DNA of 64,000 nt from Actinoplanes italicus (GTDB taxonomy: Bacteria > Actinomycetota > Actinomycetes > Mycobacteriales > Micromonosporaceae), in contig NZ_PVMZ01000030.1 of the NCBI RefSeq assembly GCF_003001815.1, positions 36,985-100,984 of the forward strand, written 5' to 3'. The notes under the pieces are model-generated. The model did no database searches. It was given only the letters and a program-made list of their open reading frames with translations, and was not told the origin of the DNA. This document shows positions 7,852 to 16,571 of the stretch, piece by piece; position 1 is the first letter of the stretch, and the number at the start of each line of letters is the position of its first letter. Both the position numbers and the translations under genes were made by a program.

Positions 7852-9240
7852 GTGCCCCGCCGGAACACTGTCGTCCTCACCGTCTGCCTCGCCGCCGCCT
7901 TCACCACGCTGGTCGACCAGGCCAGCCTGAACACCGCGATCCCTGCGCTACGCGAGTCGCTGGGTGCCGGACCGGCCACCATCCAGTGGATCGTCGCGGG
8001 GTATTCGCTGACGTTCGGGCTGGTCATGGTCCCGGCCGGGCGGCTCGGTGACGCGCACGGCCGCAAGTGGCTGTTCGCGGGCGGGATCGCTCTGTTCACC
8101 GCGGCCGCCGTGGTCGCCGGCACCGCCTCGCAGCCGTGGGTGGTGGCTGTCGCGCGGCTGGTGCAGGGTGCCGGCGCCGGGATCGTGAACCCGCAGGTCT
8201 ATGGCATCATCCAGGACCTGTTCGCCGGCCGGGAACGGGCCCGTGCGCTGGGCGCCTATGCCACGGCCGCCGGGATCGCCTCCGTGCTCGGGCCGCTCGT
8301 CGGGGGCGCGGTCCTCGGGGCCGCCGGTGATGAGCACGGGTGGCGGGTCGTGCTCCTCCTGACCGTGCCGTTCGGGCTGCTCACCGTACCGATGGCAATG
8401 AAGTTCCTGCCCGGTGGCCGGCCCGCGGGTGCACGTCGCACCACACTGGACCTGCCCGGGCTGGCCCTGCTCGGAACCGTGACACTGTGCCTGCTGCTGC
8501 CGTTCGTGCTGCCGTCCCGGCAGGGGTTGCCGACGGCCGCGTGGCCGGCGATGGCCGTGGTCGCGCTGCTGGCGCTGGCCTGGTGGGAGCGGCGGTACGC
8601 CCGTTCCGGCCGGACGCCGGTGCTGATGCCGGAACTCCTCGGCTCGCGCGGGTTCAGCCTGGGCACGCTGACCGCAATGTTCCAGTTCGGGGCGTCGCTG
8701 TCGACGGTGCTGGTGCTGGTGCTGTATCTGCAGGACGGGCTCGGCTGGTCACCGCTGGCCGCGGCGTCGACCACGGTCTTCGGGGCGGTCGGTTTCGCGG
8801 TGGCCGCGTCGCAGAGCTGGCGGCTCCTGTCCCGCTTCGGCCGCGCCGGGGTGGTCGGCGCGCTGATCGGCTCGGCGGTCTCGATCGCGGCGACGATCGT
8901 GGTGCTGCACACCGTCCCCGAACCGGCGATCGGGATCGCGCTGTCGGCCACCCAGTTCCTGTCCGGGTTCAGCGGCGGCCTGATGATGTCGCCGAACCAG
9001 GCTCTGACCCTGGCACACTCCCCCGCCGGAGCGGCCGGGCTGGCCGGCGCGTTCCTGCAGGTCTCGCAGCGGATCTCGGCGACCCTGGCGACGGCCGCGG
9101 TCACCGGCCTGATGGCGGCCGGCCAGCAGGTGACCGCGGCGCTGGCGATCTGTCTGGCGATGATGACCGCCTCCGCCGCCTGCGCGGCCCTCGATCTCCG
9201 CACCCCGCGAGCCGCCCCGCACCTCGCCGTCCCCGCCTGA
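7852..9240 (+). CDS. MFS drug exporter, DHA2 (EmrB/QacA) type
   Basis: A 462-aa, 14-helix major facilitator. The DHA2 hallmarks are the motif C-like QWIVAGYSLTFGLVMVPAGRLGDAHGRK (about residues 43-70) and VRLVQGAGAGIVNPQ-type residues in helix 4-5. GTG 7852 is the start. Proton-driven efflux of a hydrophobic drug is the family role; the substrate cannot be read from sequence. No regulator sits next to it: the next gene is convergent. Confidence 0.93.
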   Translation: MPRRNTVVLTVCLAAAFTTLVDQASLNTAIPALRESLGAGPATIQWIVAGYSLTFGLVMVPAGRLGDAHGRKWLFAGGIALFTAAAVVAGTASQPWVVAVARLVQGAGAGIVNPQVYGIIQDLFAGRERARALGAYATAAGIASVLGPLVGGAVLGAAGDEHGWRVVLLLTVPFGLLTVPMAMKFLPGGRPAGARRTTLDLPGLALLGTVTLCLLLPFVLPSRQGLPTAAWPAMAVVALLALAWWERRYARSGRTPVLMPELLGSRGFSLGTLTAMFQFGASLSTVLVLVLYLQDGLGWSPLAAASTTVFGAVGFAVAASQSWRLLSRFGRAGVVGALIGSAVSIAATIVVLHTVPEPAIGIALSATQFLSGFSGGLMMSPNQALTLAHSPAGAAGLAGAFLQVSQRISATLATAAVTGLMAAGQQVTAALAICLAMMTASAACAALDLRTPRAAPHLAVPA

Positions 9241-9347
9241 CCGGCACCGCCACCCGCCCCTCCGGCCCGCTCGCCGTCACCCCTTGTCGCAAGCCGCCGT
9301 CCCTGAGACAGGTATCGCGGATCACCTGTCCCGTGGAGGACCGGCGG

Positions 9348-10328
9348 TCAGGACGTTCGGGCGGTGTCGAGCAGGCTGTTGACCAGGGCGGCCACGGTCT
9401 CCGGGTCGCGGACGGTGGCCAGCAGGTAGCGGTCGTCGGACAGTTCGAGCCGTACGGCCGGACCGCTGCTGCGCAGGATCAGCCCACGACCGTGGCCGTC
9501 GAGGCTGACCCGGTATCCCCAGCCGCCCCACTGTGCGATCTGGACGGAGCCGGGCGCGGCCGAGACGATCTCGCGCAACGGCACCCGCACACGGGGCCAT
9601 CCCCACGGCCCGAACCCGATCGTCACTCCCCTGCCATCGACGGTGAACCGGGCCTGGAGCGCGACCATCACGATCCCGGCGACGAGCACCAGCGGCACGG
9701 CGACCCAGGCGTTCACGGCGACGGCGAGCACGGCGGCGATCCCGAGCAGCGCAGCCAGCACCCAGAAGGCGATACGCGGGATCGGCGCGATCTCGGTCCA
9801 GGCGGCACGCTGGCCGGGCGCGAGGTCGAGACGGGCGAGCCCGGCCGGCGGCGGGTCGGTGACGCCGGACCGTGCCGGAGCCCTCCCGCACGACAGCGCG
9901 ACGACCACGCCCCACGCCGCCGCGCCGAGCAGCAACGCCGTCACCTGCCAGCCGGGGTTGGTCACGTCTTCGGCCGTGGCCGCGTCCAGTGACATCCCCG
10001 CGGTCATCATCCAGATGCCGGCAGCACCGGCCGAGTGGACGGCGGCCACGGTGATCACGACCCGCCGCACCCGCCAGGACAGGGCCGGCACCAGGGCCAC
10101 CACGAGCGCGACCAGGACCGCGAGACCCGCGATCACGAGCGTCGTGGTGGTCATCCCGGCGACGCTCGCGGTGCGGTCGACGTGACCGGCGATGTTCCAG
10201 TGGATCGGCAGCGGGTCGGGCAGCCGGTCCACCCAGGCCCGCTCGATGAGCGGCACCAGCAGAGCGGGCAGCGCTGTCAGTGCGACGCCCGGCAACCAGC
10301 GCGCCCGGCCTCCGTTGTCGATGGTCAT
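9348..10328 (-). CDS. DUF1648 membrane protein
   Basis: 326 aa. The N-terminal DUF1648 signature is LPDPLPIHWNIAGHVDR (about residues 36-52), flanked by membrane helices. Five to six further helices follow, then a C-terminal soluble beta-rich domain (FTVDGRGVTIGFGPWGWPRVRVP) of the PH-like type seen in such proteins. It overlaps the upstream GntR gene by 4 bases (ATGA), the common YtrA-like regulator plus DUF1648 pairing. Likely a cell-envelope stress or transport accessory protein; no activity can be assigned. Confidence 0.87.
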   Translation of the reverse strand: MTIDNGGRARWLPGVALTALPALLVPLIERAWVDRLPDPLPIHWNIAGHVDRTASVAGMTTTTLVIAGLAVLVALVVALVPALSWRVRRVVITVAAVHSAGAAGIWMMTAGMSLDAATAEDVTNPGWQVTALLLGAAAWGVVVALSCGRAPARSGVTDPPPAGLARLDLAPGQRAAWTEIAPIPRIAFWVLAALLGIAAVLAVAVNAWVAVPLVLVAGIVMVALQARFTVDGRGVTIGFGPWGWPRVRVPLREIVSAAPGSVQIAQWGGWGYRVSLDGHGRGLILRSSGPAVRLELSDDRYLLATVRDPETVAALVNSLLDTARTS

Positions 10329-10675
10329 GCCAGCCTCCGTACTTCCTCGACTACCTCGTCGATGTCCAGTCCCAGCCGCCGGCCCGCGTCGAGCAGCGTG
10401 TGCACGGCGTCGACCAGGCGGGCCCGGTCGGCCGCTTCGTCACGGCGGACCGTGGCGCCACGCCCGCGGCGCAGCTCGATCAGACCCTCGTCACGCAACT
10501 GCGCGTAGGCCCGCAGGATCGTGTGCATGTTGACCTCCAGCGCCTCGGCCAGCTCACGGGCCGCGGGCAGCCGATCGCCGGGAACGAGGCGTCCGGCGGC
10601 GACCGCCCCGCGCACCTGCGAGGCGATCTGGTCGGCGAGCGGCATGCTCGAGGCCGGGTCTATGCGAACCAACAT
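10325..10675 (-). CDS. GntR-family (YtrA-type) transcriptional regulator
   Basis: 116 aa, the short YtrA class: an N-terminal winged helix (PLADQIASQVRGAVAAGRL, then RELAEALEVNMHTILRAYAQL) and a C-terminal helical dimerisation tail only (IDEVVEEVRRLA). The start is put at ATG 10675 because YtrA proteins begin with M-L-V-R-I-D; a TTG at 10696 is possible but lies inside the operator. It forms an operon with the DUF1648 gene and probably represses itself through the palindrome that abuts its start. Confidence 0.9.
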   Translation of the reverse strand: MLVRIDPASSMPLADQIASQVRGAVAAGRLVPGDRLPAARELAEALEVNMHTILRAYAQLRDEGLIELRRGRGATVRRDEAADRARLVDAVHTLLDAGRRLGLDIDEVVEEVRRLA

Positions 10676-10694
10676 GTTCGCATTGTATGCAAAC
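10662..10694. promoter_or_regulatory. Three-half-site operator over the GntR start codon
   Basis: ATGCGAAC (10662-10669) and GTTCGCAT (10676-10683) form a perfect 8-bp inverted repeat with a 6-base centre that contains the GntR start codon. A third, same-oriented variant ATGCAAAC lies at 10687-10694. Binding here would block transcription or translation initiation of the GntR-DUF1648 operon and could also touch the divergent zinc-ribbon gene. Confidence 0.6.
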
Positions 10695-10740
10695 AATCAA
10701 GGCAAGCGCCAGTTATATGCCGATCGATACGATGGGTGAC

Positions 10741-11550
10741 ATGGTCTGTCCCACCTGCGGCTTGGACAACGACCCGGCCAGCACGCTGTGCGCCCGGTGC
10801 AACTCCGCGCTGACCCGGCAGACCGCGGTTCACCCGCCCGCACCGGTTCCGCCGCCGCCGAACCGGCGGACCATCCGGATCCCGCTGCTCGCCGGTGTCG
10901 GCGTGCTGGTCCTGCTCCTCGCGGTCGCCGCTGGGCTCTACCTGCGATCCGGCCGCGATGAACCGGATCCGCCTGTGCGGGCCGGCTCGTCCCTGACCGT
11001 GCCCACGACGGATCCGACGACAGCAGTGACCCCGCCGGCGGCGGCAGCTACCACGCCGAGCGCGGTGACCACGCCGACCGGCTCGGCATCGCCGACGGCC
11101 CTCGCCGACCCGCGGGCGCAGGCTCGGGTCGTCGACGCGGTGCTGTCGGAGAGCGTCGCCAGCCGCCGCAAGCTCAACGTGGCGATCGAGCGGGTCGGCG
11201 ACTGCGAGAACCTGTCCGGCGCGGTCGCGGACATCCGGGCCGTCGGCGTCGAGCGGCAGTCCCAGATGGACACCGTGCGCAACGCCGATCTGAGCGCCGT
11301 GTCCGGCGGCGAGACGCTGCGGGCCGGATTGATCGAGGCGCTGCGCTTCGCGTGGGAGGCCGACCAGGGCTTCCTGACCTGGGCCGAGCCCACCCTGCGG
11401 GGCGGATGCGACGCGACCGACGAGGCCGGTTACGCCCGTGGCCGCAGCGCCTCGGACAGTGCGGGCACGGCGAAGCGCGCCTTCCTCAGGGAGTGGAACC
11501 CGGTCGCCCGGGCCAACGGCCTGAAAACCCGGTCCGCCAACGACATCTGA
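10741..11550 (+). CDS. Zinc-ribbon single-pass membrane protein
   Basis: 269 aa. An N-terminal zinc ribbon C-x2-C-x11-C-x2-C (VCPTCGLDNDPASTLCARCN) is followed by a proline-rich stretch and a single helix (IPLLAGVGVLVLLLAVAAGLYL, about residues 45-66). A Thr/Pro/Ala linker then leads to an extracytoplasmic helical domain of about 150 residues with two cysteines (VGDCENL, RGGCDAT). ATG 10741 is used; ATG 10732 is equally possible. It is divergent from the GntR operon. No family function is known to me; topology suggests a cytoplasmic zinc module sensing or anchoring across the membrane. Confidence 0.78.
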   Translation: MVCPTCGLDNDPASTLCARCNSALTRQTAVHPPAPVPPPPNRRTIRIPLLAGVGVLVLLLAVAAGLYLRSGRDEPDPPVRAGSSLTVPTTDPTTAVTPPAAAATTPSAVTTPTGSASPTALADPRAQARVVDAVLSESVASRRKLNVAIERVGDCENLSGAVADIRAVGVERQSQMDTVRNADLSAVSGGETLRAGLIEALRFAWEADQGFLTWAEPTLRGGCDATDEAGYARGRSASDSAGTAKRAFLREWNPVARANGLKTRSANDI

Positions 11551-11564
11551 CCCGGATCGACCGG

Positions 11565-11785
11565 CGACCCAGAACGGCCGGCGACCCAGAACGACCAGCG
11601 ACCCAGAACGACCAGCGACCCAGAACGACCAGCGACCCAGAACGACCAGCGACCCAGAACGACCAGCGACCCAGAACGACCAGCGACCCAGAACGGCAGG
11701 CGACCCAGAACGACCAGCGACCCAGAACGACCAGCGACCCAGAACGGCTGGCTACCCAGAACGGCTGGCGGCTCAGAACGGCCAG
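11565..11785. repeat. 17-bp minisatellite, 13 units, between convergent genes
   Basis: Thirteen consecutive 17-bp units with consensus CGACCCAGAACGACCAG. Inner units are identical; outer units vary (GGCCGG, GGCAGG, GGCTGG). The array fills the space between the stop of the zinc-ribbon gene and the stop of the opposing motif-protein gene, and the last unit contains that stop codon. The period is not a multiple of three, so it is unlikely to be coding. It may have expanded by slippage. Confidence 0.95.
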
Positions 11786-12114
11786 TTCGCGGCCACGATG
11801 CCGGCGATCACACCGACCGCCGCGAACGCCTCGGCGGCGGTCTGCACGGTGCCGAGTTTGCTGGTCAGCCCGTCGATCGCCTGCTGGATCCGGCCGCGAT
11901 TCTCCTCGGTCGGGTGGGCCAGCGCCTGCTCGATGGCGGCGACGTCGGACTCGACGGCCGCCGGGTCCGGCGCGGTACGCCGGATCGTCTCCAACTGGCC
12001 GACGATGGCATCCCGCTCGTCGCCGTAGTGGTTGGTCTGGCTCACCGTGTTGTGGTCGCCGAAGACCTGTTGTCCACCGTGGAAGGTGAAGTTCTCGAAG
12101 CGCTGCTCAGCCAC
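11773..12114 (-). CDS. Small helical protein with N-terminal amyloid-like G-x-H-N motif
   Basis: 113 aa. Residues 10-28 (TFHGGQQVFGDHNTVSQTN) match the C-terminal motif of the upstream gene product at 16 of 19 positions. The rest is a helical domain (RDAIVGQLETIRRTAPDP.., IQQAIDGLTSKLGTVQ) ending in a hydrophobic AVGVIAGIVAANWPF segment that could touch membrane. GTG 12114 has AGAGGAGG a few bases upstream inside the end of the preceding gene and overlaps it by 8 bases, so the two are translationally coupled. The motif resembles RHIM-like or bacterial amyloid signalling sequences. A downstream effector or adaptor role is inferred. Confidence 0.75.
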   Translation of the reverse strand: MAEQRFENFTFHGGQQVFGDHNTVSQTNHYGDERDAIVGQLETIRRTAPDPAAVESDVAAIEQALAHPTEENRGRIQQAIDGLTSKLGTVQTAAEAFAAVGVIAGIVAANWPF

Positions 12115-13867
12115 CGGCACCTCCTCTGGGCGTCTTCGGGATGTTCGTCTGGCTGATCCGGTTGTGGCTGCCGAAGACCTGCTGGCCGCCGTGGAACGTC
12201 TTCGTGCTGAAGTCGAAGGACATGCTGGCCGCCTTGGCGCGGAACTCGGTGGTGTTGACCCCGTGCTCGTCCAGAAAGTCCAGAATCGACTGTGTGACGG
12301 CCTTGTCCAGAAGCGCAATGTACTTCGCGGCGTCAAGATGGTGCATGTACTTGCCGGTCGGCCAGTCCGAGCCGTGCTCCCGGACACTGAGGTCGGCGCC
12401 GTAGTCGTAGAAGCGGAACTCGTCGGCGTCTCGCGCCGACTTGGACATCCGGCCCTGCAGGCGGATCACGTTCCAGCCGATCCGGGCCAGGTGGATCACG
12501 CCGAACAGGTTGTCACGGAAGAAGTGCCGCAGCGTCGTCTCGGCGGCGTGCACCGGCACCCGCTCGGGTTTCAGGATGTCACCGAGCTGGTAGAGCCGTC
12601 GCACCTCGGGCATCACGGTGGCGACGAACTCGGCGTAGAGCAACCCGCCCTCCAGCGCCAGATGGACGAAGGCGGTGACCGCGACGCCGCTGTCCTGCGC
12701 CGGCAGCACGGGCCTGCCCTGTGGGGTGCGGACCTCCTTGCCGTGGGCCGGGACGACCGCCCGCAGATAGTGCCGCATGCCGCCCTGCGGGCACGCCTCG
12801 ATCGCGGCGAGGGTCTCCGGCGAGGCCATGGTGTACGGCGCCCGCGTGGCCGGGTCGACGAGAGGGTCGTCGGTGCGCCGCCACCCGTCGGCGGCCACGT
12901 ACGGCACGACGAACACGTTCGGGATCTTCTCGCCGTCGCCGAGTTGCTCCGACCGCAGGTCGAGGATCGCCTTCGATACCCGCCGGTTCAGCTCCGCCCC
13001 GTCGAGGTGGACGCGCTCCGGCACGGTCTCGCCCTCGGGCCGCTCGGCCGGGCCGAGGGTGATGGCGAACTCCCACCCGTGCTCGAACCAGCCCGCACCG
13101 AGGAACGGGTCCCGGTCGTGCACGGCGATGTTGCCCCGCTGCATCCCGGCGACGACGGCGAGCCGCCGTTCCACCCGCGGGTTGGTGCTGCGCGGTGCGG
13201 TCGTCGGGGTGCCCGGCGCCAGCTCGGTGGTGATGATGCCGAACACGTGCCGGCGCGACAGGAACAGCACCGCGAACATGGCCGAGGCCAGCAGCAACGG
13301 GTAGAGGAAGTCGAAGACCGTCAGCCCGAAGCCGCCGCCATCGAACCCGCTCTCGCCGAAGTCGGATCCGTAGGTGCCGCTCCCGTAGTCGCTGAAGAGG
13401 AGCAGATCCTCGAGGTCGCCCATGCTCTGCAGCATCGAGAAGGCGACCGAGCAGAAGCCGACCACCACGATCGCTGCCACGATCGCCCACCGGACCTGCG
13501 GTGCCAGTGCCCGCATCACCCGCGAGCGGACGGCCACCACGAACCCGCACAGCAGCAGCCAGCAGAACGTCGCGAGCGGGCTGAGGCAGTAGCCGACGAT
13601 CAGTACGAACGTGACCAGCGCGTACCGCAGCACCAGCAGCCGCCGGGCCCGCAGGCTGTGCCGGACCACCGGATCGATGTCGAAGCCGTACGACGGTGGC
13701 ACCGCCTTGCGCTCCGACTCGACGACCTCCCTGATGACGTCGTCGGCAAACGTCACATCCACATAGGGCGCCGCGCACAGGTGCCGGGTGGTGGCGTTCA
13801 TCGTCTCGGGCGGCCGGTACCCCGGGGTGCTCAACAACGGTTCGGACGGAACCTCCGGATCGACCAT
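12107..13867 (-). CDS. Membrane protein with C-terminal amyloid-like G-x-H-N motif
   Basis: 586 aa from ATG 13867, with GGAGGG five bases upstream. A soluble N-terminus (1-75) is followed by four hydrophobic segments (about 77-95, 97-113, 127-146 and 184-203) with a Gly/Asp/Ser-rich loop at 158-180. A large conserved-looking soluble domain spans about 225-550 (HGWEFAITLGPAERPEGE, EFVATVMPEVRRLYQLGDI, RDADEFRFYDYGADLSVRE). Residues 557-575, TFHGGQQVFGSHNRISQTN, repeat the motif found near the N terminus of the next gene product. I do not recognise the large domain. The layout suggests a membrane receptor that recruits the small partner through motif-motif assembly. Confidence 0.8.
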   Translation of the reverse strand: MVDPEVPSEPLLSTPGYRPPETMNATTRHLCAAPYVDVTFADDVIREVVESERKAVPPSYGFDIDPVVRHSLRARRLLVLRYALVTFVLIVGYCLSPLATFCWLLLCGFVVAVRSRVMRALAPQVRWAIVAAIVVVGFCSVAFSMLQSMGDLEDLLLFSDYGSGTYGSDFGESGFDGGGFGLTVFDFLYPLLLASAMFAVLFLSRRHVFGIITTELAPGTPTTAPRSTNPRVERRLAVVAGMQRGNIAVHDRDPFLGAGWFEHGWEFAITLGPAERPEGETVPERVHLDGAELNRRVSKAILDLRSEQLGDGEKIPNVFVVPYVAADGWRRTDDPLVDPATRAPYTMASPETLAAIEACPQGGMRHYLRAVVPAHGKEVRTPQGRPVLPAQDSGVAVTAFVHLALEGGLLYAEFVATVMPEVRRLYQLGDILKPERVPVHAAETTLRHFFRDNLFGVIHLARIGWNVIRLQGRMSKSARDADEFRFYDYGADLSVREHGSDWPTGKYMHHLDAAKYIALLDKAVTQSILDFLDEHGVNTTEFRAKAASMSFDFSTKTFHGGQQVFGSHNRISQTNIPKTPRGGAGG

Positions 13868-13945
13868 CGCCACCCTCCGATATGGAACGAGATGGCCAAC
13901 GTATCGGCTCGCCGGGGCGGAAGGGGTCCGCCGAGCGGCTGATCG

Positions 13946-14389
13946 TCATCGGCGTGTCAGGGTCCGGCGCCAGTGCGGCCACGCGTCGCGCACATAAAGA
14001 CCGAACGGGAGCCACCAGATCAGGTCGTTGGTGAGCAGGATGACGCCCGACGCGAGTGGCCACTCGCCGGTGATGTAGAGACCGAGCCACCCGATCGGCC
14101 CGAGCAGCTTGCCGGCCAGCCCGACCGCGGCGATCGCGAACCCGTCCTCGGGACGGCGTGCCACCTCCAGGTACAGCAGGCCGTACAGCCCGAGAACCAT
14201 GCCGAGTGTCATGAAGATCTGCGGCTGATTCTGCGGCGTCATGCCGGACACCCGGAACAGCCACTGGGGGTCGGCCACGGCATACAGCCCCCACGCGATG
14301 TTGTAGACGCCGGCGGCCACGAACACGGCGCGGTGCAGACGGCGCCGCGGCAGATGCGCTTCGATCATGCGTCGCAGTATTCCGCTCAC
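13946..14389 (-). CDS. Five-helix membrane protein of unknown function
   Basis: 147 aa from GTG 14389 (a 4-base GTGA overlap with the MMPL stop), or a shorter form from ATG 14368. About five hydrophobic segments are visible (FVAAGVYNIAWGLYAVA, FMTLGMVLGLYGLLYLEVA, GFAIAAVGLAGKLLGPIGWLGLY, LASGVILLTNDLIWWLPFGLYV). It resembles small actinobacterial membrane proteins of unknown role. Its overlap with the MMPL exporter gene suggests joint expression under the TetR operators upstream. Confidence 0.7.
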   Translation of the reverse strand: MSGILRRMIEAHLPRRRLHRAVFVAAGVYNIAWGLYAVADPQWLFRVSGMTPQNQPQIFMTLGMVLGLYGLLYLEVARRPEDGFAIAAVGLAGKLLGPIGWLGLYITGEWPLASGVILLTNDLIWWLPFGLYVRDAWPHWRRTLTRR

Positions 14390-16503
14390 CGATCACCGGG
14401 AAGTGCCTCCACTCGCGTCAACCTCGCGGCATGCGGGCGTGGTGCGGCCGGGCGGGCAGGCCACCAGTTGGCGCGTCCGGCCAGCCGCATCAGTGCGGGC
14501 ACCAGGATCGCGCGGATGATCGTGGCGTCGACAATGATCGCGACGGCGGTGCCGACGCCGACCATCTGCAGGTACATGACCTCACCGGTGGCATAGAGGG
14601 CGAACGACACGGCCAGGATCGCGGCGGCCGCGGTGACCAACGGGGCACTGCGTTGCAGCCCCTCCAGAACGGCGCGGGTGTTGTCACCGGTCGCGTCGTA
14701 GCGCTCTTTGATACGCGACAGCAGGAACACCTCGTAGTCCATGGACAGGCCGTAGGCGACGCAGAACATCAGGATCGGGAACGCTGGGTCGAGGGTGCCG
14801 ATCGGCGTGAAGCCCAGGACGCCGGCGAGGAAGCCGTTCTGGAACACGGTGACCAGCACTCCGAACATGACGGCGAGACTCAGCAGATTGAGGACGGTCG
14901 CCTTGACCGGGATGAGCAGGCTGCGCGACATCGCGAACAGCACCGCGAACGAGATGGCCAGCAGCACGGCGGCCACGAGCGGGATACGGTCGGTGAGCAT
15001 GGCCCGGAAGTCGGTGAGCTCCGCCGGGTAGCCGCCGACCAGCGCGCCACCGGGTGGCTGCGGCACGGCACGCACGGCCGCGACCAGCGCGGGCGTCTCC
15101 GTGCCGGAGAGGATCTCGCGGGTGGGCACGGCTTCGAGCCGGGAACCGGTGAACGGCGCCGGGCCGACACGGACGCCGCCGACGAACACCCCGGCCGCCG
15201 CGTTGACCTGTGCGATGCCGGGAACGCGCGACACCTCCGCGGCATAGCCGGCCACATCCGTCGAGGTGGTCACGATGTGCAGGGCGTCCTGCGGCTCGGT
15301 GGGCAGCACGTCACGCATCACGTCATAGGTCTGCCGGGTCGAGGCGGTCGGCGGGAGCACCCGATCGTCGGGTAATCCGAGGCGCAGGCCGAGAGCCGGG
15401 GCGGCGAGCACGCCGACGACGAGCAGGCCGAACGCGGCGAACAGGACCGGCCTGCGCATGACCGCCCCACCGGCGCGGACCCAGAATCCGTCGTCGGCCT
15501 CGGGCCGAGGGTTGCGTCGGAGCGCCCGCGGGCCGAGAACGGCCAGGGCTGCAGGAAGGATCGTGAGGGCGCCGAGGACGGCCAGGGCCACGACCAGGAT
15601 GCCGGCGTAGGCGAACGACCGGAGGAAGGCGAACGGGAACAGCAGCAGCGCCGACAGCGACGCGGCCACGGTCAGTCCGCTGAAGACGACCGTGCGCCCC
15701 GCTGTGCGTACCGTGGAAATGATCGCGTTCTTGATCGTCGCACCCGCGGTGAGCTCCTCGCGGAACCGCGCGATGACGAACAGGCTGTAGTCGATGCCGA
15801 GACCGATGCCCATCACCAGGGTGATGTTCGCGGCGAAGGTGGCCACTTCGGTGAATCCGGTGAGCATCCGCAGCCCGGCGAGGGTGCCGAGCACCGCGAA
15901 CAATCCGATGGCGAGGGTGAGCAGAGCGAGCCGGACCCGGCGGTAGAGCCACACGAGCAGGATCGTCATGACCGGCAGGATCAGCAGCTCGGCGCGCAGG
16001 AAGTCGCGGGTGGCCTGCTGGCTGACCTGACTGGACACCGCCTCGGCACCGCCCACGTCGACCCGGAGGACGCCGTCGTCGCGGGTGTAGGTGGGCAGGA
16101 TCCGCTCCCTGATCAGCAGGCGCGCACTGGTGGCGTCGCCGGTGACGTGCGCGAGGATGACCGCGTGCCGGCCGTCGGAACTGCGCATCGTCGGGTCGCC
16201 GCCGCGTGACCAGTAGGACCAGACGTCGCCCACCGCCTGCTCGCCGCGCAGTTCGGTGGCGACCGCTGTGGCCGCCGCGGCTGTGGCTGGATCGTCGATC
16301 GCCCCGCTGACCAGCAGCACCAGATTGGCGTTGCCGGTGCCGTGGTCGCGGGCGAGCAGCTCCTGCACCTGGACGGACTCACTGCCGGGCGCCTCCCAGC
16401 GGCTGAGCACCATGGCGTTCATCGCCCCGGCGGCGACCGCACCGAGAACCACGGTCAACAGGCCGGTGAGCAGCAGAATCAAGCGTCGGTGACGAAATGG
16501 CAC
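14386..16503 (-). CDS. MMPL/RND-family transporter
   Basis: A 705-aa RND-type transporter with twelve predicted helices in two halves, each preceded by an extracytoplasmic domain. The helix-4 proton-relay region reads MGIGLGIDYSLFVIARFRE, and the second half has YGLSMDYEVFLLSRIKERYD, both typical MMPL motifs. GTG 16503 is chosen because AGGGGG lies eight bases upstream; GTG 16512 is too close to it. MMPL proteins export lipids, siderophores or drugs. It is divergent from a TetR regulator across two matching operators, so inducible efflux is likely. Confidence 0.93.
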   Translation of the reverse strand: MPFRHRRLILLLTGLLTVVLGAVAAGAMNAMVLSRWEAPGSESVQVQELLARDHGTGNANLVLLVSGAIDDPATAAAATAVATELRGEQAVGDVWSYWSRGGDPTMRSSDGRHAVILAHVTGDATSARLLIRERILPTYTRDDGVLRVDVGGAEAVSSQVSQQATRDFLRAELLILPVMTILLVWLYRRVRLALLTLAIGLFAVLGTLAGLRMLTGFTEVATFAANITLVMGIGLGIDYSLFVIARFREELTAGATIKNAIISTVRTAGRTVVFSGLTVAASLSALLLFPFAFLRSFAYAGILVVALAVLGALTILPAALAVLGPRALRRNPRPEADDGFWVRAGGAVMRRPVLFAAFGLLVVGVLAAPALGLRLGLPDDRVLPPTASTRQTYDVMRDVLPTEPQDALHIVTTSTDVAGYAAEVSRVPGIAQVNAAAGVFVGGVRVGPAPFTGSRLEAVPTREILSGTETPALVAAVRAVPQPPGGALVGGYPAELTDFRAMLTDRIPLVAAVLLAISFAVLFAMSRSLLIPVKATVLNLLSLAVMFGVLVTVFQNGFLAGVLGFTPIGTLDPAFPILMFCVAYGLSMDYEVFLLSRIKERYDATGDNTRAVLEGLQRSAPLVTAAAAILAVSFALYATGEVMYLQMVGVGTAVAIIVDATIIRAILVPALMRLAGRANWWPARPAAPRPHAARLTRVEALPGDR

Positions 16504-16544
16504 AGGGAGCACCCCCTGGTAGGCTTCCGAGCGGAGAGAAAATA

Positions 16545-16558
16545 CGAGTGGTCGCTCG
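16545..16558. promoter_or_regulatory. TetR operator, copy 1
   Basis: CGAGTGGTCGCTCG is a near-perfect palindrome (5 of 6 arm bases pair around a central GT). It lies in the 105-bp MMPL/tetR intergenic region and is followed 27 bp later by a second copy within an AATACGAG-N-GGTCGCTCG context. The size and symmetry are typical of TetR/AcrR sites. Confidence 0.7.
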
Positions 16559-16571
16559 TGAAACGAGAATA

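Noticed and set aside
11352..12089. A plus-strand frame through the 17-bp repeats
   Set aside because: The repeat period is not a multiple of three and the peptide is a cycling artefact; the flanking genes explain the ends.
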